Positions 10,406 to 21,085 of a DNA stretch of 64,000 bases are shown one piece after another. Under the pieces are notes generated by a model. It saw nothing but the letters and a program-made list of their open reading frames with translations. It had not been told where the DNA came from and ran no database searches. A program made the translations under genes and the position numbers. This stretch comes from Odontocerum albicorne (Eukaryota; Arthropoda; Insecta; Trichoptera; Odontoceridae): positions 2,063,778 through 2,127,777 of the forward strand of contig OX463846.1 of assembly GCA_949825065.1 (NCBI GenBank). The letters are read 5' to 3'. Position 1 is the first letter of the stretch. Every line of letters starts with the position of its first letter.

Positions 10406-10976
10406 TATACTCAAGAAAATGTAGCATGGTCCCTGTGATGTTTGAAATGTCATGTCTCAAAGGGATGTGGTAAAAAATTTTTTTACAAATCGAATCGATT
10501 TTTTATAAATCGAAAAATTATTTTTCTCTAAACTGACGTTTTAATTCCTAATTTTCATTATACTGACTTTCTAATGTATTGTATGATTTGTATATATCTT
10601 TAAATAGGCCAAGATCTACTATGAATTAATGCTAATTACGAACATTTAATTTTATGCATAAAAAAATCGAAAGTCCTCAACGTATACCCCATCCCTAGCC
10701 AATGCAAACTTACGTAGTGACTTTTGACGAACGTCGCCAAATATTATTTGATTTTAACAAACTGACATATTTATGCTAATTTGTAACAAGGTGTATTAAT
10801 TTATCACTATTGTTAGTTTTATGTAATGTGTTTATCTAAATAACTTGCAATTTATTGGAATCGAGTCTTACATTAAAGTTGATAAAATAATTAAAATTAC
10901 TGAACGTCGTTACAAGGTTGTATTGCGGCAAATTTGTGAAATGTCACATGGACCATGGTACATTTTCTTTAGTATA
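10406..10976. mobile_element. MITE-E in tandem unit 2
   Basis: Duplicate of 7132-7702 created by the tandem duplication, not an independent insertion: flanks and internal substitutions are the same. Confidence 0.85.
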
Positions 10977-11148
10977 TCAAATCTTATTTTTCATGAAAAA
11001 CAACTGTTTCTTCAGAATATTTTCTTTCTTAGTTTAGGAAAGTCGTAAATATTAAAAAAAAAAAAACAAAATATTAACAGGACGGTATAAAAGTTTTGCT
11101 TAATCAATTTGTGTCATTGCGTGTTGAATATTCGTAATTTTCTTTTTG

Positions 11149-12454
11149 CGAGGGTCACCCAGAAAGTAAGGTTACAACATTTATGTAGGATCGAAAAATG
11201 CTTGTATTTAATTGAAATTCACAGGATACTTTACAAATATATTAAACTATGTTTCAACGTAATCGCCATCGAGGTCGAGACATTTCTGTAGTCGGGGCAG
11301 CAGCTTTTGTATGCCAGTGTTATAGACCTCCGCCGCCAGCTCTTTCAGCCACTTCTTCACAGCTTTCTCGACCTCCTGATCGTTGAAAAATTGTTGGGGT
11401 GTAGTGACACACCCACCTTTTATCCCCCGTCACGATAGAGTCCAGAAAAGCTTCTTCCTCCTGTGCAAAACGATCCAAAAATTCACGCGCGGCGGTCACG
11501 CGATTTTGACGGTGCTCCGGTGTGAGCATTCTGGGCACCCATCTCGCACACAACTTCTTGTAACCAAGTTTTTCCGACACTACAATATTACCAAGGAGAC
11601 TTTGAGAAATGTCAAAAAAATCTTCGTGAAGGTCGTCAAGCGTCACACTATGGTCATTTCGCACTTGTTCTTCAATTTTTTGCACAAATTCGTCAGAAAT
11701 CACTGCCTTGCCTCGTCGTGAATATCAGTACGGCCTTCTTTGAACAACCTAACCCACTTCGTGACATGTTGTCGACTAATCACATCACTACCATAAACTT
11801 TCACGAGCTTTCGATGGATATTCGTGGCGGTATTATTATTATTATTACACATGACAAGAAATATACACAATTTGAAAAAAAAACAACAGGTAATTTGATT
11901 TGGACATATAATTTTAATGGATCTGGGTTTGTTGCCTTTCATTTGTCGTATCCCCAGTAAACTAGGCATTTGCCTGTATCTCACTGAGGATATTTAGCAT
12001 GAAAAAATAAATCGATACTTCTTTCCGATTTTTGATAACACAAAAAACCCCGTTGCACGCTCTCATCAACCTGACAAACAGTGACACTTAACTACAACTG
12101 GAAACATCTTGCGAAACTCAACTCTTCACACATTATCGCTCCAGAAAGACCAAAAATATTCATCCCACAATATACTGCACACAATCATAAGAACAAAAAT
12201 CAAAACAAACTGTTGTATTGTATTGTATTGTTCTGCAAAGTTAAAAAACTGATGACCGCGCAGGTCTCGCACGGACGAGAGTTGGCGGGAGCGCACGACG
12301 ACATCTCCATCGGAAGAATTTACTGTGAACAAAATGGCTGACAAACACGCGGGATCAAACAAACTGACCGTTAGGATCCGTGCACCAACTTTGAAACAAA
12401 AAAATTCCCCTGGCTTCGGGATCCCTTGTAACTTACGTTTCTGGATGACCCTCG
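11149..12454 (-). mobile_element. Mariner element (copy 2, by tandem duplication)
   Basis: Copy of 7874-9179, including the LINE-I insertion (about 11832-12222), the core deletion and the K in the first catalytic motif. A few substitutions near 12420 separate it from copy 1. The shared defects show it died before duplication. Confidence 0.85.
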
Positions 12455-12797
12455 TATTTTGCATTAATGTGGGAGATGCAACTAAAATAGATGGTGTTCT
12501 CTCTTCTCTGCTTATCCCGACAGGGAAATTGCGTGACTGTACGTATGTTATGTGTGTGTGTTTATTCAACATTTAAAAAGTGTTAGAATGTGTTAAATCT
12601 CGACTGATTAATATATTTTAGAAAGTTGCATTCAGCTGGCCTTGTTGCAATCCAAGGAAATATTCATACTAAATTATCCTAACAATTCTGACTCCTTGTA
12701 TATCTGGGTACGGCCTCGGCTATTACCAATAAATCTTCTTTAAATGTTATTTAGTTTGAATATATTGAGGAATATTCGCTGTGTGTAATATTAACGA

Positions 12798-12955
12798 GTT
12801 TCAATAAGGAAATTCATAAATATTATCTTAATCAAACCATAGTCCCGATTATTCGAATTAAACGGGATTGCAAGAGGGTCGGATAGACGAAAATAACGAA
12901 ACATTGACAAATTTATTTATTCAACTGAATACAAGTCGTTTAAAATTTTTTAATC
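12798..12955. other. No feature recognised
   Basis: Sequence directly right of the end of the third partial unit; it has no match I can see elsewhere in the window. Confidence 0.35.
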
Positions 12956-12957
12956 AG

Positions 12958-13200
12958 ATATGTTGTATAGTATAACACTTTCGTTGTATACAGTACAACC
13001 TGGTGAGCTTATTGTCATATATCAATCTCTTCCAACCAACCAAAAATATGTTAAAGAGTTCTTCATGGAAATTCATACTGAAATCCTTTTATTAAAAAAA
13101 AAATGGGTTCCAGCGGGATTCAAACCCCAACCTCCGGGTTTGTGTGACACGTTGGTATCTTATCAACTAGGCCACAGAGGTCATATATTACTTAAGTATA
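12958..13200 (-). mobile_element. SINE-A, near full length
   Basis: On the minus strand: tRNA-like head 'gacctctgtggcctagttga' (A box) and 'ggtttgaatcccgctggaac' (B box region), an A-rich linker, then body, and the tail seen on plus as 'acagtacaacctggtgagct' next to 'caatctcttccaaccaacca'. RNA polymerase III internal promoter layout. Confidence 0.75.
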
Positions 13201-13314
13201 CAAAACAGAAATTTATTTTCACACAATATGAACCTTACATTGAAATAAATAAAAAATGTTAAAAATAATGTAAATCTATTTATTTTTTAAAAAATTGTAT
13301 TACGTTTCTAGCCT

Positions 13315-13375
13315 GGAATAGATTGCCACATGGCAATTAGCCTGGAGGGCTAATTGCCATGTGGCAATCTATTCC
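13315..13375. repeat. Perfect 28-bp inverted repeat, 5-nt loop
   Basis: Arms 'ggaatagattgccacatggc' + 'aattagcc' and their exact reverse complement flank 'tggag'. The arm is a piece of the SINE-A/LINE-T tail. See the snap-back finding. Confidence 0.95.
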
Positions 13376-13500
13376 AACCGAACAGAAATATGTTAAAGAG
13401 GCCTTGAATACAACATCAGACTGAAATCTGGGTTCCAACCGGAGACAATTACTTGACCAACAAACCCACGGAGGGGGTGTCTAGTAAATAAAAGTTATAT
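13376..13500 (-). mobile_element. SINE-A partial copy
   Basis: Continues from the palindrome: 'aacagaaatatgttaaagag', then 'gaaatctgggttccaaccgg', the minus-strand tail and body of SINE-A. The tRNA head is degraded. Confidence 0.6.
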
Positions 13501-13584
13501 AAAAAAAATAGATGCAAAACAGTTCTATATATAAGAAGGAAGAAAAACGTGATAAATATTTAAGAACGTAAATGGAGTAAGCAA

Positions 13585-13840
13585 TGAAATTTCTTCTTCT
13601 TCCGAGTGTCATGCCAGATCCCCCCCAACGTTGACTATCACCTGAGAGTAGGCATCTTTGTCCCCGGCAGCCCGAAAAAGATCCCCAACGCTCCTTACAC
13701 CAGTCCGATCACGTATATTGCGGAGCCAGGAGATTTGACTCCTGCCAATACCTCTTCGACCCTCTATTTTGCCTTGGATGAAATATCTAACGCATTTTTT
13801 TTTCAACTTTGACTTTGGTTGAATAATCCGAATTGTCAAA
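13585..13840 (-). pseudogene. LINE-L (L2-like) reverse transcriptase C-terminus
   Basis: Minus strand encodes QGKIEGRRGIGRSQISWLRN, RDRTGVRSVGDLFRAAGDKD and ends YSQVIVNVGGDLA with a stop, followed by a GAAGAA-type tail (plus 'ttcttcttctt'). This is the basic, post-polymerase tail found in L2/CR1-like LINE proteins. The element is 5'-truncated, so endonuclease and polymerase domains are absent. The same tail recurs at 22630 and 49870. Confidence 0.8.
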
Positions 13841-14089
13841 AAATTAAAAATCAGGAATCTATTGTATAATTATTGAATAATTGTTGCACGGAAATAGCTG
13901 AAATTGTTTGCATATAAAATTACTTGACGGAAATCAATTAAAAGGCCATATTTTACGATATTTTTTAGAATGCCAAAGTGCATACGTTAAAAAAAACCAA
14001 TGATGTTAATAAATCAGTTGAAGGTGATTTTTTTTTTAATAATTAGTTAAGCCTGAGTTTGTATGACAAAAATGAGAGTTTGCGGGACG

Positions 14090-14770
14090 AAGTGTATTTA
14101 TGTTTTATAGATGAAGACCAAGGAAAGTATGGCTGGATCAAGTGATTGATATGTAGGAACTACGGTCATCCCTGAATATTGTCAACACGCACGGTCAACG
14201 ACCGACGAAACGACCTTCGGATATGTCCAAAGGTCGCATACCAGAACATTGATATTGTTTACGCGAAAATACTATTTACGATACATTCCACAGTAGAAAG
14301 AGAACGCATCGCGCTGTCTCGCCGTTTTCGCCAACAAATTATCTACCCACAATATTATTCGTGACGTCTGCGACCATCTCTGCACGCACAGGAGTGAGAT
14401 AAAAATATATTGCGGGCGCACTCACGCGCCCCGTTCTGAATTGTATAAATACCTACTTATCGACAAATGAAGCATCATTAATCATTTGACCATTCATCAC
14501 TGTTTACTATTCATTGATTATTCACTCTCACTTTCCGCATTGCTAATCGACGTATTTTATTTTAAATACCAAACAATCAAAATCATCAGCGCGTCCTTCA
14601 AGGACATTCCGCTAAAGATATTTTGAAAGAAGGCAGATTTAAAAAGTAAAAGAAATCGTAGATATGTGAGAATTTATGATAGAAATTTATATGTCGCGAT
14701 AGGAAAGTTTGGCGCTTTGTCCAACCAACAGGTAAGCGGTGTGATGTTATGTAAGTACGAGTATATATGT
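14090..14770 (+). mobile_element. LINE-P fragment split by a 464-bp insertion
   Basis: Left part 'gaagaccaaggaaagtatgg' 'ctggatcaagtgattgatat' and right part 'gatattttgaaagaaggcag' form one LINE-P tail if 14153-14616 is removed. The 3' tail follows ('gatatgtgagaatttatga', 'gcgataggaaagtttggcgc'). Confidence 0.75.
14153..14616. mobile_element. Candidate solo LTR inside LINE-P
   Basis: A 464-bp insertion flanked by GATAT at 14148-14152 and 14617-14621 (5-bp duplication). The interior has GC-rich sequence ('gcgggcgcactcacgcgccc') followed by a TATA-like 'ttgtataaatacctactta', a layout common in Ty3/gypsy LTRs. No protein coding. Ends are not a clean TG...CA, so a different insertion type is possible. 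Confidence 0.5.
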
Positions 14771-15430
14771 TTCGTTGCCTAACTGACATTGTTCCCTATC
14801 ACTACACGTCATTCAATATCCTTCGCAACTCTTTCATTTGAGAAAATACTACCAAATAACAGAATTCCTCAGGAAGGGTACAATCTTTTCTTGGAAATCC
14901 CCCTTGAAACGTGAATAAATAATAGGGTGGTGTTTCCTACTCGTGATGGGAGAAATGTCGCGTCTTGATTTCTCAGTAAAAGTATTTGCGTTTGGCACGT
15001 GTTTTAGGTACACACCTTTTTTCAACAGGCGCCTCCTCAGGGACGATTTCCACCTACCGCTTGTCTTGGAAAGGAAATTATGTTCTTCAAAGTTATTTCC
15101 ACAAGGATGTGTAAAATGGGTCCAAATAATAATATCATCGAAAAGCTTCGGATGGGATCTGCCAGTTGAGATCGCTTATTTTAAAATACTGCAAGAGTCA
15201 AGAGGGTGCGGGGAACCACACATTATTATGGGGGATTTCCCTACATTCTGAGGAATTCAACAACAATGTGCAAAATTATCTGCATTGTTGGAGATTTCAC
15301 TACATTCTGGAAGATCCCATAATAATAATAATAACAACAATTTATATAAAGCTCAGATTTGAAAGAAACTTGATAACCACGCAAGATTCAATTTTTAACA
15401 TTTCGTAATATAGCGAAACAAGACGTCTTC
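14771..15430. other. Unrecognised sequence with a short internal duplication
   Basis: Not matched to other families here. Related words 'tttccctacattctgaggaa' (15236) and 'tttcactacattctggaaga' (15295) suggest a local duplication. A 102-codon open frame at 14943-15251 shows no motif I recognise. Confidence 0.35.
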
Positions 15431-15530
15431 TATCGGCTCTAGTTAACATTTTTAGAAGTACAATATTTTAAAAGTAACATCGCATGACCATGCGTGGGCG
15501 TGGCTGGTGTGGTATCGATCCATACATTCT

Positions 15531-16095
15531 TTAACCCTTCCCTTACGGTGATAACAATAATACGCGTGCTCCGGTGTTGGGTTGTGAGTACGCAATAAAA
15601 AATTAGCGATTTAAAATCAGGATAAATAGGAACATTCATAGATAATCCCTTTAATTAATTATAATTGAAGTTAAAAATTATAATAATTGAGATTTATTTG
15701 CTGAAAACATTAAAAAACCATCTGGCAACGCTCACGGAACGGGCGTACGTCTAACCTATTTGCAAGCTTAGAAGCCACTAGTGGCGCGGAACGTCAGTCG
15801 CATACCCCGGCGCTTACGCTTAATGCTTGCTACAATTCAGCTCCTCGCAATTCAGTCTAGTCAAGACGAGGCACTCGCAGCGTTTAAATGCGAATTTGTT
15901 TTCGATCTTTACAAAACACCTCGATGTAGTCGATAAATTCTGATAATTATTAATATTATTTTTTAAATTAACGCGTAAATATATTATGGAGGAATACCTA
16001 AAATCTTAACCTTGTATTTATTATATTTATAGAGATATTGATGGTTATTAGAAGCAACGTGTAGAAGATACCAAACACAGGGAAGGAAAGGTTAA
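15531..16095. mobile_element. pB-MITE copy 1 (piggyBac-type)
   Basis: Bounded by TTAA; ends 'ttaacccttcccttacggtg' and, reverse complemented, 'ttaacctttccttccctgtg'. The TTAA target and CCYTT termini are the piggyBac hallmark. About 565 bp, non-coding. The interior matches copy 2 at 17706 in inverted orientation. Confidence 0.8.
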
Positions 16096-16289
16096 CTTGT
16101 TCAGGTTACAAACTATTAAATCTTATTAATAATTATCATCAAATGCGCCAGTGCATGTCTGGTAAGAAAACCTTATTTTTTAAATATTCACATATATTGG
16201 AAGGCGTTTCAATTTTAAAATTAAAATATCTAAGAAACAGTAAAAATAAATATTTAATATACACAATTTTTTTAAAAAAGAACCATTTG

Positions 16290-16345
16290 CATATGGCCAT
16301 TTATAGAGCAGACTGTCATCAAGGGCGATGCAACTGGGACCCGCT
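16290..16345 (-). repeat. SINE-B tail fragment
   Basis: Plus strand 'ttatagagcagactgtcatc' then 'aagggcgatgcaactgggac' resembles the minus-strand SINE-B tail at 395-440. Confidence 0.4.
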
Positions 16346-16399
16346 ATTTTTGACAGATTAAAAATATTTTAAAAATATATGTTCATAAGTTTGAGTTTA

Positions 16400-16915
16400 A
16401 GGATAGGAAGGAAGTGGTTGCGGTCATTAGGATTGTAACTATTTTTTCCAGGCACTTGATGTATGCACACATACCATCACGCTTTCTCCCAGTCAGGGTA
16501 GGTAGAGAGGAAAGAGCGCCAGAATTTCTTGTTTCAACACACATTCTTAGCTTCTTCCACATACATACACCTTCTCATACAACTTCTACGACTTCTCTCA
16601 TTTTCTACATTTCCCTTTTTTTTCAAAATATAATTCACTTAATTCAACCATACTTTCCTTGATCTTACTTTCACAAGCTTTTCACTCACATTTACACAAC
16701 ATATCTGTTTTATTAGTCTTTCTTCTTTCATTCGTTCTACATGCCCAAAAAATCCCAGCATGTTGTTGTTCATCGAACTGAACACATCAGCCTTAAGTTC
16801 ACTTTCATCCCTAATCACTTCATTCCGTGGTCTGTCAAACATTGTCACCCTGTGTACTCTTCTCGATTCTCGCATTTCTACAGCATTTATTTGCCTCTTT
16901 TCAGCCATTTTCCAC
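16400..16915 (-). pseudogene. LINE-P reverse transcriptase C-terminal tail and 3' UTR
   Basis: Minus-strand frame of 89 codons: KRQINAVEMRESRRVHRVTM, FDRPRNEVIRDESELK, LGFFGHVERMKEERLIKQIC and VNVSEKLVKV. This is the conserved region after the reverse-transcriptase domain in many insect LINE proteins (normally ...LRWFGHVERM...RPRKTW). The 3' UTR continues to about 16400 with the typical 'cttctcatacaa' and 'tctcccagtcagggtaggta' words. It is the clearest coding copy of LINE-P here, but still lacks polymerase and endonuclease. Confidence 0.8.
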
Positions 16916-16920
16916 TTCTA

Positions 16921-17345
16921 GGCAACTTGAAACAGCAGAAATGCGAATGCTTAGGTGGTCGGCAGGAGTATCACTAAAATATAGAATTAAGAACTCACGC
17001 ATTCGTGGTAGCCTGGGGGTCACTGATATAAACAGTAAGCTGGAAGAGCGACAGCTGAGATGGTACGGGCACATAAGACGAAGATCACCAGACCATACTG
17101 TAAATCAGGCAATGTCTGCAAATCTTCCTCGACAGCCGTCCAGAGGAAGACCAAAGAACTCCTGGATGACTCAATGCTCCAAAATCCTGCAGAGAAACGG
17201 CCTAGATGAAAGCGACACCCAGAACCGAAGAATATACATCCTGAGAACGAGAAGAACCGACCCCAACACTGGCACTGTCCTGGCACTGTCCCAACTCATT
17301 GCCTACCTAGGCAATGAGTTGGGACAGTGCCAGGAAGAAGAAGAA
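16921..17345 (+). pseudogene. LINE-R (RTE-like) reverse transcriptase C-terminus
   Basis: Plus frame: QLETAEMRMLRWSAGVSLK, RIRGSLGVTDINSKLEERQL, RWYGHIRRRSPDHTVNQAMS, PSRGRPKNSWMTQC. The order (EMRMLRW, RGSL, RWYGHI-R, RGRPK-W) is the standard tail of RTE-type LINE proteins. The last codons run into a 58-bp palindrome. A second copy is at 47240-47760. 5'-truncated, no polymerase domain. Confidence 0.85.
17278..17335. repeat. 58-bp near-perfect palindrome at LINE-R 3' end
   Basis: 'tcctggcactgtcccaactc' + 'attgccta' is followed after a 2-nt centre (cc) by its exact reverse complement. The right arm is the normal LINE-R sequence ('aatgagttgggacagtgcca'; compare 47725-47750), so the left arm is the aberrant copy. 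Confidence 0.95.
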
Positions 17346-17705
17346 GTCATTTTCTACTTCTAATAATAAAATAAACTCGTCAATTTCATAACCGCTATAT
17401 CTCATAAATATGTTTTCAATGATTATTTTTTATTGAAGTAGCCCTACGATATTAAGATCAATACAGTTATTAAGTTAACCGAATGAAATTGTATTTTTTT
17501 TTGTATTTATTGTAACAGCAATAAATATATATTTCTCAGAATTGTGTGTTGTAAGGCACTTTTACCCATGACTCAAACATATTACAAACCTTCATGATTC
17601 AATAACCAAGCCATAAAAGTTTCTCAATGGGTATTTCCGAATGGACTACTTTGGAAAGTAAAATTCTCGAGCAGATGTACGCATATATTTTTGTTGAAGC
17701 CATCA
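17346..17705. other. No feature recognised
   Basis: AT-rich sequence between LINE-R and the second pB-MITE. I see no gene or repeat match. Confidence 0.4.
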
Positions 17706-18342
17706 TTAACCTTTCCTTCCCTGTGTTGGGTATCTTCTACACGTTGCTTCTAATAACCATCAATATCTCTATAAATTTAATAAATACAAGGTTAAGATTT
17801 TAGGTATTCCTCCATAATATATTTACGCATTGATTTAAAAAATAATATTAATAATAATCAGAGTTTATCGACTATATCGTGGGTATTTTGTGAAGATCGG
17901 AAACAAATTCACATTTAAACGCTGTGAGTGCCTCGACCTTGTGTCTTGACGATAGGTGAAGAGTATGCGGGAAGCGCGACACTATATTCGCATCTCACTC
18001 TTGCATACTCCACTGAATTGCGAGGAGCTCAATTGTCTCAATCGTCGCAAGCGTAAGCCACGTCGAGGTAAGCGACTACTGATCCGCGCTGCAGTTGCTT
18101 CTGGGCTTGCTAATAGATTAGACGTACGCCCGTTCCGTGAGCGTTGCCAGATGGTTTTTTTTAATGTTTTCAGCAAATAAATCTCAATTATTATAATTTT
18201 TAACTTCAATTATAATTAATTAAGGGGATTATCTATGAATGTTTTTATTTTTCCGATTTAAAATCGCTAATTTTTGATCGCGTACTCACTACCCAACACC
18301 GGAACGCGCGTTTCAATTTTAGCACCGTAAGGGAAGGGTTAA
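17706..18342. mobile_element. pB-MITE copy 2, inverted relative to copy 1
   Basis: TTAA at both ends ('ttaacctttccttccctgtg' ... 'gggaagggttaa'). It shares 'cttctacacgttgcttctaa' with the reverse complement of copy 1, so the two form the same subfamily and an inverted pair 1.6 kb apart. Confidence 0.8.
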
Positions 18343-18587
18343 AGGTATAATACTTTATTTATTGGGTTAGCTATTTGAGACATATTTCTCAAATATTCGA
18401 ACTATGACAATTTTTTTTCGACCACTTTAAATATCTTTACAGTCAGACCTTTTATTTTCGTGAAAAAAGTAATAAATAATTTTAAATTAAATCTTAATGG
18501 AAAAAAATGGTAACTAACGACAATCGATCCAATAATACCCGGGCTGGAAGACTTACCACCTGCCTTTCACTCAACTTATGTGTATGT
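18343..18587. other. No feature recognised
   Basis: AT-rich spacer with no visible repeat or coding match. Confidence 0.35.
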
Positions 18588-18800
18588 ATAAAGACCTCCG
18601 TGGCGTAGTTGGTAAGACGCCTGTCTCCCAACCCGGGAGTTGTAGGCTCGATTCTCGTTGGAATCCAGATTTTTTAAAAAGGTATACAGTCTGGTTTTCA
18701 CTAAAGACTTCTTTAGTATCTTTCGTGTTGGAGAATAGTTGGAAGAGATTACCACATGACAATAAATTTGCCAAGTTATACTGCATACAGCGAAAGTGTA
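18588..18800 (+). mobile_element. SINE-A with intact tRNA-like head
   Basis: A box 'tggcgtagttggtaagacgc', B box 'ggctcgattctcgttggaat', then the T-rich junction, body ('aaagacttctttagtatctt') and tail 'gttggaagagattaccacat' + 'gacaataaatttgccaagtt'. The best example of the SINE-A structure in the window. Confidence 0.85.
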
Positions 18801-18837
18801 ATATAATATAATAATACAAAATGTATATGTGTGTCAT

Positions 18838-19720
18838 CATCGTTTCGTGTACCTCATGATTGCGCATCGTGACTCACATGATAACCCTTGACGACTCCTG
18901 TCCATTCATCCCTGCGGTTCGCGGTTCGAAGGGCAGTTGTTAACCCTTCCTGTCTAGTGATGTGTAACTAGTACACATTGCTTCTAAAAACTTTAATATC
19001 TCTATAAATATAATAAATACTGGATTCACATTTTAGGTATTCCTCCGTAATACATTTACGCATTGAATAAAAAAATAATATTAATAATGTACTCGTAATT
19101 AGCACTTACCGGCCACATCAGATATATTTTGTAAAAATCGGGAATAAATGCACCAATACAATCAAACGTGTGCCAGTGTGTGACGTAGGCATATTCATTC
19201 CAAAAAAACCGCTATGGGTGAGGAAGCGACGCTATTCAAGTCTCACTCTCACTCTACTTCGGTATATGGGAAGGCAAGAAAAATAATCTTAGTTCGCTCG
19301 CTTTAGTAGCTCGCGAGCTTTCATTTGAGGTGGTCGCTTTGCCCGTTTTGTGAACGTCGGCCGATGTTTTTTTTTTTTCACGTTTTCAGTAATTAAATTT
19401 CAATTACTATCACTTTTAATTTAATTAATTTAAGCGATTGGCTACGAATAATCTCGTTTTTCCGATTTTAAATCGCTCATTTTTACATGTGTATTGAATA
19501 CACAGCACCGGAACGCGCGGATTTTTTTTGGCATAGGGAAAGGTTAAGGCCAGTCCAGTTGTATCCCTCACTTGGTCAGTCCAACGCATTGGGACTTTTT
19601 CTATTGTGCGTCGTTCTTCTAAGCTTCCAGTGAATATAAGTCTCTTCAAACTGTCTCCACGGCCACGAGCAATGTGCTCAAAGAAAAATAGGATCCGACG
19701 ACGGCATATTGTGATCAAGA
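18838..19720 (-). pseudogene. LINE reverse transcriptase tail interrupted by pB-MITE copy 3
   Basis: Minus strand, 19720-19548: FFEHIARGRGDSLKRLIFTG, then EERRTIEKVPMRWTDQVRDT and TGLAL. The frame is cut by the MITE. Beyond it (18939-18838) the same frame continues as T-A-L-R-T-A-N-R-R-D-E-W-T-G-V-V, then a stop and GATGATGAC tail. Removing the MITE and one TTAA gives D-T-T-G-L-A-L-T-T-A-L-R with no frame change. 5'-truncated tail of a LINE with GAT-type end; polymerase domain absent. Confidence 0.8.
18940..19547. mobile_element. pB-MITE copy 3
   Basis: TTAA-bounded: left 'ttaacccttcctgtctagtg', right 'ggcatagggaaaggttaa'. Belongs with copies 4 and 5 in the subfamily containing 'gtgtaactagtacacattgc' and 'cagcaccggaacgcgcggat'. 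Confidence 0.85.
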
Positions 19721-19754
19721 TAATTAAATTATTCAAAATTATTATATTTTTGAT

Positions 19755-21085
19755 CAGGGGTTCCCAACCTTTTTGTACTCTAGAGCACATTCTAAAATAT
19801 CGGTAGGGTGGCGGGCACCACCTATTTTTAATCGACAAACTCCTTCCATAACTTCTCATTTTCCCATAATTTATTTTCTTATATTCATAATTTATTAATA
19901 AATAATAAGCAAAAATGTTTCAAAATAATAAAATGACTATTCAAATTGCATACACACAGAGAAATGTATTTACAAAACGTAAACAAAAAACACAAATACA
20001 AAGAAAACATTTTATAAAAAAATATAATATCAATATGTCAATGTGATCTTTGGCATTGCATATCATTGGCCAGTGCCAGTTCCTCATACTCATAATTAGG
20101 AGAGTATGACGATAGCAGATAATCCTGTTAGCAAACAATCATAAAGATGCTCATCGGTGAGTCGAGATCTATATCTTGATTTTATTTAGTTCATGTTTGA
20201 AAACAATGTGTAGCATAAATATGTCGAACCGAAAAATGATTCAATTTTATATGCCGCTTTTTTCAAAAATGGGAACTTTTCTCTGTCCACTGTATTCCAA
20301 AAGTCCTCTGATATTAAGGATTTTAGCAAAATATCATTCTTAAGGTCCAAAATTTCTAACTCTAGTTCTTCTGTCTTACCTTGAACAAAATCTGCAATAC
20401 ATGCGGCCATTTCCATTACATTTATTTGGCAAGTAAAAGGATTGATACAGAAGGAAACAATTGGCTCGATATGTGTAAACTGCAAAAATCTCTCTTCAAA
20501 CTGTTTTTTTAACACTTGAAGATGCTTAATAAATAATGACCCGTTTAATTAATTGTTACCTAGCATTTTCTTCATGTGTGGGAAATGCACGAGATAATTG
20601 ATCTGCAGATGTGATATCAACAAATCCAATTTAGCTTTAAATGACTTTACAGAGCTTATCATTTCAGCTATGTTTTTGTCTTTCCCCTGCAACTCCAAAT
20701 TTAAAGAATTCAATTTTTCCATGATGTCGGCTCAGTTCGTGGCGTTCGTTCACTTCGGGTTTTCTGCGTGTACAAGGAGTGATGTGCAAATAACACTCCC
20801 CGTTCCAGGCTAGCGTGAAGAGTGCAGTCTGGCTCGCCGTTAGACAAGTTGCGACAAGTACTGTCAGCAAAGGAACCACTCATACATACAATATCGCAAA
20901 CATACGAACGTATTTAATAAACCTAGGCACTAAAAAAAATTAAAACTCTTACAAATAAATAAAAATAATTCACATTTTTAATTAATGTTTATGAAAAAAT
21001 TATGTCTCTGTCGAATAGTGGCGGGCACATACGAATCGTTCCGCGGGCGCCATGGTGCCCGCGGGCACGGGGTTGGGAACCTCTG
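19755..21085 (-). mobile_element. hAT element with ZBED-type transposase remains
   Basis: Left 'caggggttcccaacctttt' and right (reverse complemented) 'cagaggttcccaaccccgt' are hAT termini. Flanks tttttgat and ttttagat are an 8-bp duplication (7 of 8). Subterminal 'gtggcgggcacc' and 'cgcgggcaccatggcgc' blocks are inverted counterparts. 1331 bp, internally deleted. Confidence 0.85.
20186..20740 (-). pseudogene. hAT (ZBED/FAM200-like) transposase C-terminal remains
   Basis: Minus strand: EKLNSLNLELQGKDKNIAEM near 20725, then LKKQFEERFLQFTHIEPIVS, FCINPFTCQINVMEMAACIA, ELELEILDLKNDILLKSLIS, DFWNTVDREKFPFLKKAAYK and IESFFGSTYLCYTLFSNMN. This is the RNase-H-like C-terminal half and dimerisation region of hAT transposases. 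The N-terminal zinc finger and first catalytic residues are missing. Frames change at about 20520, so it is a pseudogene. Confidence 0.85.

Larger units (their letters stand above)
5927..12797. repeat. Tandem duplication, 3.27-3.31 kb unit, about 2.1 copies
   Basis: Unit starts ('gcttatcccgacagg') lie at 5927, 9235 and 12510. Periods are 3308 and 3275 bp. The copies are nearly identical; differences include one missing 24-bp microrepeat in copy 2 and a few substitutions. Copy 3 stops at about 12797. Each full unit carries the hAT right part, microrepeat, LINE-P fragments, one MITE-E and one mariner. Confidence 0.95.

Noticed and set aside
17956..18180. Open frames on both strands with basic residues
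   Set aside because: They lie within pB-MITE copy 2 in its GC-richer part and are not conserved in the other copies' frames.
15531..18342. One composite transposon bounded by pB-MITE copies 1 and 2
   Set aside because: Each copy has its own TTAA at both ends and the DNA between holds unrelated LINE pieces, so two independent insertions are simpler.
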